From contig BBCA01000073.1 of NCBI GenBank assembly GCA_001311805.1, positions 1 through 11,870 of the forward strand: 11,870 nucleotides of DNA, given 5' to 3'. This document shows positions 1 through 11,870 of this stretch, piece after piece. Origin of the DNA: Lentibacillus juripiscarius JCM 12147. GTDB lineage: Bacteria > Bacillota > Bacilli > Bacillales_D > Amphibacillaceae. Position 1 is the first letter of the stretch. The number at the start of each line of letters is the position of its first letter. The position numbers and the translations under genes were made by a program. Under the pieces are notes generated by a model that was given only the letters and a program-made list of their open reading frames with translations, was not told the DNA's origin and ran no database searches.

Positions 1-32
1 CCTGTACGAATAATCCATATTATTCTTCCAGT

Positions 33-103
33 CCTGCACCCGGGTACTAAATCCGGATTTAGAGGGGGCGGGCTGCACAAGCCGACCCCTCCCGCAGGTT
101 TTT
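33..103 (+). terminator. Structured palindromic region, possible terminator
   Basis: Three nested inverted repeats are visible. An outer stem pairs CCTGC (33-37) with GCAGG (94-98). Inside it lie a perfect 16-bp palindrome CTAAATCCGGATTTAG (47-62) and a GC-rich hairpin pairing GAGGGG (62-67) with CCCCTC (86-91), continued by CGG/CCG and CT/AG. T5 follows at 99-103, so on the plus strand it resembles a terminator for a gene lying left of the window, facing the DUF84 gene. On the minus strand no U-run follows the hairpin. It could instead be a small dispersed palindromic element. Confidence 0.35.
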
Positions 104-612
104 ACCCTCGCGTCCAATACTCCCACTGCCCATATAACAGCTTAACAACATGTGTGAACATCATTTTCCGTGAAACATGTTTATTCGTAAAGATCCCAAT
201 AGCACCTTCATTTTTTCGTACATTTTCCCGCTGTGCATACCTATCCATCACATCGCCAAGTTCTTCACCGGCGATCAATGCATCCTTTATTTCTTCAGGC
301 AGCAGAATCCGCGCCCCGCTTGCTGTAAAAGTGTGACTATCAGCTGTTACGAGTGCACCCCAGTTGCATAAATATAACTCATTACCAACGTACATTGCAC
401 CGCCTTCCAGTCCAATGCCAACAGTTCCGGGCAATGCTGTTTCCAGACTGCCTGAAGCTCGGTTGATGGCACCCTGTCTTGTTTCAGAATCAGAAAACGG
501 CTGATCACTGACAAGGGAAGGCGTATCGTTTGCTGTCACATTATCCTGTAGAAAGACTTCCTTAACCGCAGCAATTTTGGTGGGACTTTTTTGATCCAAC
601 AATTATGTCCAT
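102..612 (-). CDS. DUF84 / YjjX-type non-canonical purine NTP phosphatase (frameshifted)
   Basis: This resembles the inosine/xanthosine triphosphatase family (E. coli YjjX type), cytosolic enzymes that hydrolyse ITP and XTP to keep deaminated purines out of nucleic acids. The start is ATG at 610-612 with ribosome site AAGGTG (618-623), giving an N terminus MDIIVGS followed by KSPTKIAAVKEVF, as expected for the family. The conserved SDQPFSDSETRQGAINRA segment and GIGLEGG follow. The reading frame breaks in a T6 run at 577-582 (plus strand): removing one base restores a 169-aa protein, the usual family length. Without that correction the first recognisable start loses the nucleotide-binding GSxxxTK segment. 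The gene starts 9 bases after the ytoP stop, and its ribosome site overlaps that stop, so the two are probably co-transcribed. Family assignment is from motifs recalled, not from a search; specific substrates are inferred. Confidence 0.8.
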
Positions 613-621
613 TATGACACC

Positions 622-1684
622 TTACTTCGCTTGAATGGTTTCAACCGTGTTTTTATCCGTCGATTTAACAAGCTTCACCAATAATTCTTTCGCCGCCTGA
701 TAATCATCCACATGGATAATCGATGATGACGTGTGAATATAGCGGGAGCATATGCCAACAACTGCTGATGGAATGCCATCATTCTCAATATGAACACTTC
801 CTGCATCCGTACCGCCTTGTGAAACAAATACTGATACGGAATGTCATTCGACTCAGCCGTATCGAGAATACTCCCGCATACCACGATGCGTAATCATTGT
901 CCGGTCAAAAATACGCAATAAAGCACCCTGGCCCAGCTGACCGAATTCCTTATCATCACCGGACATGTCATTCGCAGGAGATGCATCAAGCGCATAGAAG
1001 ATATCCGGCTGAATCATGTTGGCCGCAACTTTGGCCCCGCGTAAGCCCACTTCTTCCTGCACAGTTGCACCGGAATACAATTTGTTTGGAACTGTTTCTC
1101 CCTGCAGTTCTTTCAACAATTCAACCGACAGTCCGCAGCCATACCGGTTGTCCCACGCTTTGGCCAGGATTTTTTTCTCGTTCGCCATTGGTGTAAATGG
1201 ACAAATCGGAACAACCGACTGGCCTGGCCTTATACCAATCTTCTCAGCATCGGCACGATCATCTGCTCCAATGTCAATCAGCATATCTTTCGTATCCATT
1301 GGTTTTTTCCGCTGCTCAGGTGTTAAATTATGTGGTGGTGTCGACCCAATGACACCGATAACCGGTCCCTCATCGGTCATAATCTGTACGCGCTGTGCCA
1401 AAAGTACCTGGCTCCACCAGCCACCCAGTGTCTGAAAACGAATCATGCCATTTTTCGTAATTTGGGTGACCATACAGCCTACTTCATCCATGTGGCCCGC
1501 AACCATGACCCGCGGCCCGTCGCCATTTTTGACACCAAATACACCGCCCAAATTGTCCTGGATTACCTCGTCTGCATATTTTTCCAGCTCTCCACGCATA
1601 AACGTTCGGATAGCGTGTTCATTTCCTGGGGCTCCCTGTAACTCTGTCAGGTTTTTGAACAAATTTTTTTGTTTCCTGGTCCAT
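622..1684 (-). CDS. M42 family metallo-aminopeptidase YtoP (frameshifted)
   Basis: A cytosolic di-metal aminopeptidase/glutamyl-aminopeptidase-like enzyme of family M42, involved in peptide turnover. Restored length is 353 aa, close to B. subtilis YtoP. Metal and catalytic residues are visible: H64 and D66 in GHMDEVG, D178 in AWDNR, E210 and E211 in QEEVGLRG, D233 in ALDAS, and H317 in IHTSSS. The start chosen is ATG at 1682-1684, preceded by GGAGGAGG at ideal spacing. A longer reading upstream to 1761 lacks a ribosome site and family residues. Three single-base disruptions are inferred: an extra base in the A/T run 1661-1670, an extra base in CCC 873-875, and a missing base at 826-828. Each corrected frame rejoins conserved sequence (for example [10 protein letters not shown] after the last one). 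It leads a two-gene unit with the DUF84 gene and diverges from ytzB. Confidence 0.92.
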
Positions 1685-1719
1685 GATGGTTCCTCCTCCG
1701 TTTTTGTATGTATTGAAAC

Positions 1720-1798
1720 AAGTATAACGGAAATACACTGCATCTTTCCACCATCAGCCATTTATTGGTTTCTATTTTGATTTTTTTCCGTTATACTT
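1720..1798. promoter_or_regulatory. Mirrored 14-bp promoter/operator motif between ytoP and ytzB
   Basis: AAGTATAACGGAAA at 1720-1733 and its exact reverse complement TTTCCGTTATACTT at 1785-1798 lie in the divergent ytoP–ytzB gap. Each copy carries TATACT, a plausible -10 box, pointing outward to the nearer gene: 1792-1797 toward ytzB (start 1850) and 1726-1721 toward ytoP (start 1684). No good -35 hexamer sits 16-18 bases upstream of either copy, so the motif may be a paired operator or the -10 region of activator-dependent promoters. A second plus-strand -10 candidate, TATAAT, is at 1804-1809. Confidence 0.45.
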
Positions 1799-1849
1799 AA
1801 GGATATAATAAGGAAAGCGTTTTAAAATTTTTTCCGAGGTGATCGTAAT

Positions 1850-2165
1850 ATGAAAGCCAGAAACATTGTTATTGCCGCTGCGGCCGGGATTGCAGCAGGA
1901 TATGTCGTAAAACAGCAGCTTGACCGCAATCAGTCAGTCACACCGGAGAAGGCACTGAAAAAAGCAAAAGAAACGTTTAAAAAGCAAGGGCCAATCAGTG
2001 GCTCATGGATTTACATGAAGCCTGAAGAATATGAAAAAAAATGGCCTGCTGTACCATGCCTACCGCGGTGGTGTCACACGAAATATGGACGGTGAGAACA
2101 AGCAGTACGAGTTCTATATTGACGCTGATACGGGTACCGTTATTGACTCAGCGGAAACAGCTTAA
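1850..2165 (+). CDS. YtzB-like PepSY-domain protein (frameshifted)
   Basis: A small exported or membrane-anchored protein of the YtzB type. The N terminus, residues about 5-21, is an alanine-rich hydrophobic segment (MKARNIVIAAAAGIAAGYVV), either a signal peptide or a membrane anchor, followed by a PepSY-like domain ending in YEFYIDADTGTVIDSA. PepSY domains are often protease inhibitory or regulatory modules; its partner is unknown here. The ATG at 1850 has ribosome site GAGGTG about 9 bases upstream. A run of eight A at 2034-2041 has one base too many. Removing it replaces an early stop near 2095 with the expected NGLLYHAYRGGV continuation and a TAA at 2163-2165, giving 104 aa. It is transcribed alone, divergent from ytoP, and ends at a hairpin. 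Confidence 0.85.
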
Positions 2166-2185
2166 TAAATTGTTCGATTGAAAAC

Positions 2186-2224
2186 TCGGCATCCGCCTCA
2201 TCTTATAGCGGGTGCCGATATTTC
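2186..2224 (+). terminator. Intrinsic terminator of ytzB
   Basis: TCGGCATCCGC (2186-2196) pairs with GCGGGTGCCGA (2208-2218) over 11 bp with one G-T wobble and an 11-base loop. A short, interrupted T-rich tail (TATTTCTT) follows. It begins about 20 bases after the ytzB stop. Confidence 0.65.
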
Positions 2225-2262
2225 TTATAAGGCCATCCAACTTATTCACTTTCTACTCCCAC

Positions 2263-2296
2263 GAAAAAGCCATCTGCAGCGCAAATGGCTTTTTTC
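2263..2296. terminator. Bidirectional terminator between ytzB and ytnP
   Basis: AAAAAGCCAT (2264-2273) pairs with ATGGCTTTTT (2285-2294), with T-runs following on both strands. It directly abuts the ytnP stop codon (2298-2300), so it most likely ends the minus-strand ytnP transcript and backs up the ytzB terminator. Confidence 0.75.
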
Positions 2297-2297
2297 T

Positions 2298-3151
2298 TTA
2301 ATCGTATTCATACCGCTCCCGCTCAACTTGATCAATCCGGCTTCCGGTTTCATCAAATTTAATCGCCCGGAAATAGGCGTCATGATAAAACGTATACCAC
2401 GCCTTGTTCTTATATCCATAATCCATCCATTTTTCTTTCTGGTGGACCGATGTAACCGGATAGTCGTCATAGGCTAAGGCCCACAATTATTTTGGTGTGC
2501 GTTGGTCGGCATGATATCAGCCATATGAATCCATGTGTCATCGCCATCTTCAAACAGCAGTATGGAATGTCCGTCACTATGCCCGCCAGTGTGAATCATT
2601 TTTAGTCCGTCCGTGATGGTAAGTTCTTGTTCAAACGGAATGACTTGCTGCTGGATCGGCTTCCAGTTCATTTCCCAATATGTATTGGCTGAGCGGATGT
2701 TGGGATTGCGCATTTCATCCCATTCAACCTGGGAAACGTAAATAGCTACGTTTTTAAAGACGGATGTATAGCCATCACCAGCAGGTTTCGTCAGCCCGCA
2801 TGCATGGTCAAAATGCAAATGGGTCATCAGCATGGCATCGATATCATCTGTGGACAGCCCCAATTCGGCAAGCGACTGATCAATAGACGATTCTTCGCGG
2901 ACACCGAAATTGCGAATCTGTTTGTCCGTCAGTTTTCCATTGCCCATTCCGGAATCAATCACATAATTCTTTCCATCAAGCTGTACTAAAATCGGATCTG
3001 TACGCAACTCAATTTGATTTCTTTCATTATACGGATATTTCTTTCCCCAAAGGGGTTTCGGCACAACCCCAAACATGGCTCCGCCGTCCAGAAAGTTCAC
3101 ACCGCCGTTCAGCCATGTCAGTTTTGCCCGTCCAATCTGCAGTGATTCCAC
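2298..3151 (-). CDS. YtnP, metallo-beta-lactamase-fold quorum-quenching lactonase (frameshifted)
   Basis: A metallo-beta-lactamase superfamily hydrolase. In B. subtilis, YtnP is described as a lactonase that interferes with a Streptomyces signalling molecule. Zinc ligands are visible as H111, H113, D115 and H116 in [11 protein letters not shown], then H191 in GGHSDGH and D212 in MADIMPT. The start is GTG at 3149-3151 behind AAAGGAGG at good spacing, giving [17 protein letters not shown]. The frame breaks near 2485-2488, where one base is missing. Restoring it joins PTNAHQNN to [13 protein letters not shown] and yields 284 aa, the family length. It has its own promoter (3180-3208) and terminator. 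The lactone substrate cannot be read from sequence. Confidence 0.9.
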
Positions 3152-3179
3152 TAGTCACTCCTCCTTTGCCTATATCTCA

Positions 3180-3208
3180 AGTGTAGCGGATTAACGTTTT
3201 ATTGTAAA
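3180..3208 (-). promoter_or_regulatory. SigA-type promoter of ytnP
   Basis: On the minus strand TTTACA (3208-3203), a 17-base spacer, then TACACT (3185-3180) lie about 30 bases upstream of the ytnP GTG. Both hexamers are near consensus with ideal spacing. The site follows the trmB terminator, supporting independent transcription. Confidence 0.65.
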
Positions 3209-3225
3209 CGATTGCAACACATATC

Positions 3226-3253
3226 AAAAAAAAGAACCCGGATGTGGGGTTCT
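3226..3253 (-). terminator. Intrinsic terminator overlapping the trmB stop
   Basis: On the minus strand AGAACCC (3253-3247), a 7-base loop, GGGTTCT (3239-3233), then a run of T at 3233-3226. The trmB stop codon (3254-3252) lies at the base of the stem, so termination begins as translation ends. Confidence 0.85.
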
Positions 3254-3891
3254 AGGTGAATTCAGCTCGGCACCGGTAAATCGGCTGCCCTTTTGCTGAA
3301 AAATTTTTCTTCGTATTCGGTCATGACATTTTCCGGGACTTCTGCACTGTGCAGGTCCAGATGCACTTCTTTCAGTTTCAGCCCAAACTCGGAAAAACTA
3401 ACCAGCGAATATTCGAACAGTCCCTGGTTATCCGTTTTAAGGGTGATTTCCCCGCCAGGCTGCAGAATATGCTCATACTGCTCTAAAAATGTATGAAAGG
3501 TAAGTCGCCTTTTAGCATGCCGTTTCTTTGGCCACGGGTCGGAAAAGTTCAAATAAATGGCCGAAATTTCATTTTGAGCAAACAGTTCTTTTAAGTCAGC
3601 GGCATCCACATGCAATAAACGTGCATTCGTCACTCCGGATTCTTTCAATTTTGCGCCAGCCATGACAATAATGCTTTTAGCCAGTTCAATTCCAATAAAT
3701 TAACATCCGGATTTTTTTTCGGCCATCCCGGTGATAAACTGACCCTTTCCCGTTCCAATTTCTAAATGAATTGGATGATCATTTCCAAATAATTCTTTCC
3801 ACCGGCCTTTCCTTTCTTCCGCATCCGTAATAATCAGGCTGGTGTTGTCCCGCAGAAAGTCATCTGCCCACGCTCGATGGCGCTCCCGCAT
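3252..3891 (-). CDS. trmB: tRNA (guanine-N7)-methyltransferase TrmB (frameshifted)
   Basis: A class I SAM-dependent methyltransferase that forms m7G46 in the variable loop of tRNAs. Restored length is 212 aa, matching the family. The SAM-binding EIGTGKG is at 44-50, the acidic GIEL end of strand 2 at 67-70, the signature NFSDPWPKKRH at 115-125, KTDN at 152-155 and TEYEEKF at 191-197. ATG at 3891 follows GGAGG about 10 bases upstream. Three indels are inferred: an extra base in the T8 run 3712-3719, a compensating loss at 3697-3699, and an extra base at 3299-3303. The last correction replaces a premature TGA near 3262 with the expected KGQPIYR ending and TAG at 3252-3254. It diverges from ytzH. 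Confidence 0.95.
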
Positions 3892-6800
3892 TTCCTAAGT
3901 ACCTCCTTTTCGATAAGCATAGATATCATGTATTGGTTCAAACTATTTGCTGAGGTGAGTTCAATGACATTGACTGTACACAATCAATTGCAGCTTCTGC
4001 ACGATATTTTGACAGAACAGACAGAGGATTGCTGTGGCGCCATTTCCGAATACCAGCAGATTAAGCGGCTGGTGCAGTCCATGATGGCCGACAACAGTAT
4101 TTCAGATGACCAATTGCTGCAGCTTCTTCCTGAAATATACAATTATGGCCGTCAGGGTGAAATTGCCCATAATGATGAAGAACATGTCCGTACCAACCAA
4201 ACGAACATTGACACATGGGTGAATGCAATCAGCGGACTCAGTCAAGAATAGTCGTGCTGACATGCTCATTCAGCTTCCGCAAGTCGGCCAGTCGTTCATA
4301 GGCTTTATTGATTTCAGCCCGCTCATAATGCCAATTAAAATAGAAAAGAGCATCCATAATTAAATACCAGTGGATTCGCTCGGTCAATTGGCTGTCACGG
4401 GTGGCTCCATATCGATAAAGCCACTCATTCCAATCCTCCTGCGGTATATACCATTTTAATACGAACCCGAAGTCCATCGCCGGGTCAGCAATCATTGCAT
4501 TATCCCAATCCACAAGGTAGAGCTGCCCTTTATCGGTTAAAATAACGTTGTGATGATTCAAATCGCAATGGCAGACAACTTTTTGCTGATTACGAGTGAC
4601 AGGAAGCAGGCGCTGTAAATAGTCAATTGCATCGCGGATTTCTTCATGACGGTCAATTAGTTCATTCTTTTTAATTGGCTGGTTATTTCATCAAACGTTC
4701 ATCCGATGTCACCGGCTTTTTGCCAAGCCGCATGAGCATATGCAGCAATTCTGATGACTTGTGGATTTTCCGCAGCAGCGCGGCAACCCGGTAATGCTGC
4801 ATTTCTTCCGGCTTCAGTTCCCTTCCCTCAAGCCACTCCTGAGCAGTAATGACATCGCCGTTTTCCATACGCTTTGTCCATACAAGCTTTGGAACAATCC
4901 CCTCGGCAGACAGAACTGCAAGGAAGGGTGATGAATTTCTTTTCAGGAAAAGACGCTGCTCGTTCTTTTCCGCAATATAAGCGTCCCCTGTCAGTCCGCC
5001 GGCAGGAGTAATATTCCATTCTTTTCCTACTGCTTGTTGAAGCCAATTCACCGCACATACCTCAAATCATTCGAGTTTTCCAATCGTAAACAGACACATA
5101 AAATCAGATTATCGAAAATCCGTCTCATTTTCAAGTAAAACATTTTCCCCCTGGATGCATCTATTTTCCCTTGTCCCCCATCGCAAACGCATCTTCATCT
5201 TCTTCCCATTCCAGCCGTTTCACCGAAGCAGCTCCTCTACTTCCATTTCATCAACGGGTAATTCGTCGTCCAAAGACAATGGAGTTTACTCCACTGATCC
5301 TGTTTCAGCCGCATAAACTGCCCTGGGTAGCGGTACATATTCCACTCATACCTTGAAACATCATCTTCCAGCTTTATCAGCTGCGCCAATTAACTCCCCT
5401 CCTCCACCAATTCAAACGTTCGGACAGGTTTATATTTGGGTGATTGACTCGGAAAAATTTGGTATACAATAACCTGATTAACGGAAAATGCATGCTGACC
5501 GCTGTATTGTTCTTTCCAGTTTTTCAGGTCCACCTTTCCGCCATTCCATTTCTTCGCCAGTGTGATATGCGGTCTGAACATGCGGTTCTCCTTTTGAAAA
5601 CCTGCTTTGGCCGCAGCCGTTTCGACAAGCTGATGTAATTGGAGCAACTCTGGTTTCCTTTCCACACCGCCCCATAAAACACGCGGTTTGTCTGGATTAC
5701 CAAACGTGCCCAGCTCCCCGGCTCGCACCTCAAAAGCAGGTATAGTTTCGATTCGCTTAAGTTCTCCCAAAAGTATATCAAGATCACTTTTTACCGCCGC
5801 CCCAAGGAATTTCAGTGTCACGTGGAAATCCTCCCGGTGTGTCCACTGTTTATACGGCAAATGTCCCTTCAACACGGACTGCCTTTCAGTAAAAATTGTT
5901 TAAGCTCTTCTGGCAACGGGACAGCAACGAAATAATGCGGTAAATTCATCGGCACCCCTCATTTTTCTGTTAATTATATCGTATACTTTGTTAAAGAGTT
6001 TTCTTAACAAAAGATTTTTCACTTTTATTGAAATGAAAACAGGTGTAAAATTAACTTACGGCAAAGATTCACGAGCACCACAAGATAATGAAAATCATTA
6101 AGGAGTGGTTTTTTGAATCAGACAACATCACGTATGCTGACGCGAGTAAAAGCTGTCTACCTTTACATTAGAGAGAAAGGGACGGTTTCAACCAGGGACA
6201 TTGCGGATGAATTCGGGACAACCGACCGGACTATTCAGCGTGACTTGAACATCCTGACCTATAATGGACTTGTAGAAAGCCCCATTCGCGGAAAATGGAC
6301 AATCACAGATAAACCCGTCAATTTGTCCTGAGGGTAGTCCCATCGGATGTTTTCTCCCACAGCAGCGGGTGTTTTAGAATGTTTTCCAGGACGTTCGGCC
6401 GTCCCCGTTGTGAAAATACGGCTGGCTGTCAACTGTCAGCTTTGTTTTCACCATTTTGCAGCATTTCCACTTCAGAAACCGTTAGTTCGCGGTACTCACC
6501 AGTTGTAAAGCCGAATCAAGTGTTAGGGTTCCCATCCGAATCCGTTTTAAAAAATTACTTTTTTACCTGCTGCCTCTACCATTCTTTTCACCTGGTGGTA
6601 CTTTCCCTCCGTGACTGTTATCTCAACTTCCGACAGTTCTCCTCTCTGCATAATAGTCAGTACTGCCGGTTTGGCCTGATAGCCATCATCCAATACAATT
6701 CCATCTGTAAAGCTTTGCTTATCTTCCTCTGTCATCCGCCCCCGGACTTTGGCGTAATACGTTTTCTCTATATCTTTCCTTGGAGAGGTCAGCTGATGGG

Positions 6801-9800
6801 CCAGCTCACCATCACTGGTAATAAGCAGAAGTCCCTCTGTGTCCTTATCAAGCCTGCCAGCAGGAAACGGGTTAAAAACCTGATATTTAGATGGCAATAG
6901 GTCAATGACCGTTCTATCGCGGTCATCAACCGTAGCCGAAACATAGCCTTGTGGTTTGTTCATCATTACATAGATGTGTTTCCGATACTCAACCACTTCC
7001 CCATGCACAGCAGTCGTGTCTTTTTCCGGGTCTAGCTGAAAGGCTGTGTTCTTTACTATCTCTCCATTGACAGTTACTTGTTTTTTCTTAATCAGCGCTT
7101 TCACGTCTTTTTCTGCTTCCATAGCCCATATTTGCCAGCAATTTATCCAGACGCATGCTGTCTGCCTCCTTTATTTACGAAATAAACGATCCAGTATTTT
7201 CACGCGGTCCCCCAGCACACGTTCAAGCAATGTAGACTGGTAACTGAACCATAAATAAACACCGCCTCCGATACCAACACCTGCTATGAGCACCAGAACT
7301 GCTGACAGCCGGTCCGCTTCATAAGCCAGAAAATGGCCGGATACTGCTTTTACAATCCAAATGGAGACGCACATAATCACAGTAAAAATGCCAATGAGTA
7401 AAAAGCGCTTGATTGTTTGCTTATATGGAAATTGGATAGCTTTTCGTATGCGCCATAAATTCAAGGCAACAGCGGTTCCCACAGCAAGCATCGTGCCGAA
7501 AATGGATCCCTTCGCACCGAAGACATGAATTAGCTGTATATTGAACAGCACTTTCATCAGCAAGCCACCGCTTAAACTGATCAGGGCAAACCGCTGTTCA
7601 TTAATGCCCTGTAGAATGGACGCTGTCACTGTAAACATGGCAAACAATAAGCCTGCCGGTGCATACCACCCCAACAATGTCCCGGTAATATTAATATTAT
7701 CCATGCCATATAGAGAACCATACGCAACATCAGACAGCATGGACAGCCCGGCCACTGCCGGAACGACCAGAACAAGCACAATTTGCAATGCCTGATGGAT
7801 TTGCTGATTCAGCATCGATTGATTATTTGTGTAAATGTTTTGGTTAATGCGGGAATAATAGCCATTGACAAGCCCGTCGCAATCGTCACTGGAATAATAA
7901 TTAGCTTATGGCCGTAAAAATTGATCACCGCATACGCTGTTTCAAATATGTCTTTCTTTCCAATTGCTGTCATTGCGCGCTCAAATGTAAACTGATCAAC
8001 CAGCTGGTACAGTGGTGTAGCAACCCCAATCAGCACAAACGGACCGGCATACTGGAACAATTCAACGAATAGGCTTTTCATCGGCAAATCGTATGTATAC
8101 TGCTGCTGGTTTATTTGTGTGTAAATATGCCGTTTGCGCCGCCGCCAGTAAACCCACAGAACGATACACGACGCCAAAGCACCAACAATGCTGCGAAAGT
8201 AGAAAAACCTATCGCAGTGACTGTTTCCCCGTCCAGCAGCACTTTAATAATAAACGTTGCGATTAAAATGAAACTTATCCGGACAATTTGTTCCACAACC
8301 TGTGAAACGGCGGTCGGCCCCATGGATTCATACCCCTGGAAAAACCCGCGGACAATGCTCATCGCCGGTATAATCAATAACGCAACACTTACCATTCGGA
8401 TAACCAGCGTGACATCGGCCGTGCTAATATGACCTGTTTCCTCATTGGTAATCATTTGATCAGCCAGCAAACCTGCACTGAAGAAAAGCGCCAGAAAAGC
8501 AATAAAACCTGTTACAGCCATTAACATCATGCCCGCTTTAAACATGCGCATGCCTGTTTCATAATCACCAAGTGCATTATATTTAGAGACAAACTTGGAA
8601 ACAGCCAATGGCACACCAATAGTCGAAATGCTGATCAGAATATTATAAGGAGTATAGGCAAACTGAAACAACGTTCCGCCCGTTTCCCCAACAAGCCCAT
8701 GAAACGGGATGACATAAATCATTCCCAAAAATTTCGATAAAAAATGTTGCAGCTGTAAGCAGCATCGTTCCTTTGACAATATTCGACATTTTTTCACCTG
8801 CATCACTTGTAAATTACATATAACGCTATTTTATCATAGATTATACGGAAAACATCATATAGCACTACAAATTCAAAAGACTCCTCCGGTCGTTTTTTAA
8901 CAGAATCCATGCTAAAATACAAACGGAAAGGAATGAAGCGAATTGTCTTACGATACAGCAGTGATCGGCGGAGGGCCTTCCGGATTAATGGCATCCATAG
9001 CTGCCGCCGAATATGGAGCCAACACAATACTACTCGAAAAAGGTAAAAAGCTCGGGACAAAACTGGCCATTTCCGGTGGGGGACGCTGTAACGTGACGAA
9101 CCGGCTTCCGGAAGAAGAAGTCATTCGGCATATCCCCGGAAATGGAAAGTTCCTGTACAGTCCATTCTCTGTTTTCAATAATTACGATATCATTTCGTTC
9201 TTTGAAAACATGGGCGTTCATTTGAAAGAAGAAGACCACGGAAGAATGTTCCCTGTTTCCAATTCAGCCAAATCAGTAGTGAATGCACTTGTCGGTAAAT
9301 TGGACGAACTTCATGTCGAAGTCCGAATGAATACACCGGTAAAGGCAATTCATTACGACGAAAACAACCATACCATCATTCTGGATTCCGGGCAAAAATC
9401 CAGGCCAAATCATTGATCATCGCCGTCGGGGGGAAAAGCTGTCCCACACACCGGCTCTACCGGTGATGGCTACGCATGGGCAAAAAAGCCGGTCACACGG
9501 TCACAGAATTATATCCGACAGAAGTGGCGCTTACGTCCAATGAAGCATTTATCCAGCAAAACGCCTGCAGGGATTATCATTACGAAATGTCGCCCTGTCC
9601 GTTTTAAATAAAAAAATAAGCCGATCATTACCCATCAGATGGATATGATTTTTACACACTTTGGCTTTTCTGGACCGGCTGTATTGCGGTGTTCCCAATT
9701 TGCCGTAAAAGAGCTTATGAAAGGACGCGAAGCTGTACCAATGCAGCTCGATGTGTTCCCGGACGAATCAGTGGAACAAGTAATACAGTCCATCCTGGCT

Positions 9801-11870
9801 GAAATCAGCAACAATCCTAAAAATCAATTCGAAATGTGTTAAAAGGAATGATACCGGAAAGATTTTTAGATTACATGCTGACATCCAATGATATTGGCAC
9901 AGATCAAAAAGCTGCCAATATCTCCCGCGAGGTAATCCGCAGCCTCGTCCAACAAATGAAAAAATTCCATTTTAACGTCCATGGCTCACTTCCATTGCGT
10001 AAAGCATTTGTTACCGGTGGTGGAGTTTCCATTAAAGAAGTCGTTCCAAACACCTTACAGTCAAAAATGATGTATGGGCTTTATTTCTGTGGCGAAATTC
10101 TCGATATTCATGGCTATACTGGCGGGTATAACATCACATCTGCATTAGTCACTGGCCGCATTGCTGGGATGAACGCTGCAATAGAGGCTTGTCCCGCTGG
10201 CAGTTGATTCCGGGCATTTTTTTAAGCTATTTCAGCAATGCTAGGAATGAGGGGACTTCATCAAACGGAAAGGAATGAATGTAATAATGCAGCAAAATAA
10301 CAATATGTGGCTGCCACTGATTGCTTCTGTCGGTGTCGGAGCGGCAACGTACTACAGTATGACGAGAAATAACAACAACTTTGGACAAGCCATGCAGCAA
10401 ATGATTCCTGTCGTTTCCCAGATGAACAAAAATAATCAGCCGTTTAATGATTAGGCCAGGTGTTTGCAGCTTCCAAAAGCGTACCAATTATTGGTGCGCT
10501 TTTTTTATGATGAACCGGTAAGAATGACTTTCAGAACTCAGTTTTTCTAACTTAAAAATCACATGTTAGTCACATGGACAGTTAATAAACGTGATATTCA
10601 TCACACCAGAAACCTGTTTACAGCTGTACCATTGAATCGAATGATAATCTTACTTAGGAGGGCTTTTTATGCCAGAATCTGTTGAAACATTTGATGGATG
10701 GTATGCACTTCATGATTTCAGAAATATGGATTGGGAAAAATGGCAGCTAGCAACAGAAAGCGAACAGCAAGCTGCATTAGAAGAATTCAGCACACTGCTG
10801 GAGCAATGGCAAGACATTGAAGACGCAAAACGGCAGCCATGCACTGTACTCCATTGTCGGACAAAAGCTGATTTGATGTTCATGGTGCTTCGGCCAAGCA
10901 TGAAGGACATAAATATATTAGAGAATCAATTCAACAAAACAGCAATGGCTCACTACACTCAGCCTGTCTATTCATATGTATCCATTATTGAAAAGAGCAC
11001 TTATTCCAAACGGGAAACAGATCCATACAAGGATCCCGCAATGCTGGAGAAATTGTACCCCGTGATTCCTAAATCAGATTATATTTGCTTTTACCCTATG
11101 AGCAAATCCCGTGGAGAGATAAACAATTGGTTCACACTTCCAAAAGAAGAACGTGGCCGGATGATGTATGAGCATATTGCCACAAGCAAGCCATATACAC
11201 AAGATATTAAAAGGATCATTACCGGGTCAATCGGACTTGATGATTACGAATGGGGCGTTTCCTTGTTCTGTGACGACCCGCTCCGGTTTAAAAAGCTCAT
11301 TTATGATACACGGTTTGACGAGGTAAGCGCCAAGTATGCCATTTTTGGAAGCTTCTATATCGGGCATCTCCTTCCAGCAAACGAGATACATGCATTTTTT
11401 AAATAGACCTCGTTTTTTGCCTTTTGTTCATTCTAAAGAATGCCTGTTTAACAATTTGTCTAAAACTGCGACGTAACTGCCTACGTTGATTTCCACTCCG
11501 GGCAGTCGCTTTCACCACAGGCATAAGTGCGACACCTGCTCAACCTCACGCTTTTCGCAGTGTCTTCTTTACCGCGGGCACAGCTTCAGCCTCCTACGCG
11601 GGAAGGCGCCGCTAAAAGTCCGAGAGAAGGCTTCTCATGGCCAAAAGTCATCCAAAAGCGGGCTAAAAAGTCCAAGAGAAGGCTTCTCAAGACCAAAAGT
11701 CACCTAAAAGCGAGCCGAAATGTCCGAGAGTAGGCTTCTCAAGTCCAAAAGCCACCTAAAAGCGAGCCGAAATGTCCGTGAGAGAGCTTCTCAAGGCCAA
11801 AACCCACCCAAAATCGGGCCGAAATGTCCGTGAGGGAGCTTCTCAAGGCCAAAAGCCACCTAAAAGCGGG

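Overview
The window looks like a chromosomal segment of a low-to-moderate GC, Gram-positive member of the Bacillaceae. Gene content and order match the Bacillus subtilis ytoP–ytfP neighbourhood closely: ytoP, ytzB, ytnP, trmB, ytzH, ytmP, ytlP, ytzE, an rsuA-type gene, murJ(ytgP), ytfP. Strong AGGAGG-type ribosome sites and frequent TTG/GTG starts fit. The intergenic repeats at the right end suggest a halotolerant relative (Virgibacillus, Oceanobacillus or Lentibacillus type), but that is an impression from memory, not a computed placement.

Layout: 1-103 is a structured palindromic stretch. Positions 102-1684 (minus) carry a DUF84 nucleotide phosphatase behind the M42 peptidase ytoP. ytzB (plus) diverges from ytoP and converges on ytnP (minus), a metallo-beta-lactamase-fold lactonase. 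trmB (minus) has its own terminator. ytzH (plus) runs 14 bases into the convergent ytmP (minus). ytlP and an unnamed 76-codon gene form a minus-strand pair. ytzE (plus) is a small DeoR-type regulator with a Fur-box-like sequence over its leader. murJ and rsuA form a minus-strand operon. ytfP (plus) is followed by a 55-aa membrane protein gene, a strong terminator and hemQ. The last 460 bases hold no credible gene: a probable dispersed intergenic element is followed by a 52-bp tandem repeat array running off the window.

The main caveat is sequence quality. Eleven of the fifteen genes are interrupted by single-base indels, 25 in total and mostly in homopolymer runs. Adding or removing one base at each site restores a full-length protein with its catalytic motifs and a whole number of codons. 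This is the signature of sequencing or consensus error, not gene decay. The coordinates given span the restored genes, and residue numbers refer to the restored proteins.

The genes are mostly housekeeping: tRNA and rRNA modification (TrmB, RsuA family), RNA end processing (YtlP), lipid II export (MurJ), heme synthesis (HemQ), nucleotide-pool cleaning (DUF84), peptide turnover (YtoP) and signal-lactone hydrolysis (YtnP). I see no defence system, CRISPR array, phage or transposase. The most unusual items are the right-end repeat array, two small genes, and several inverted repeats between divergent genes.
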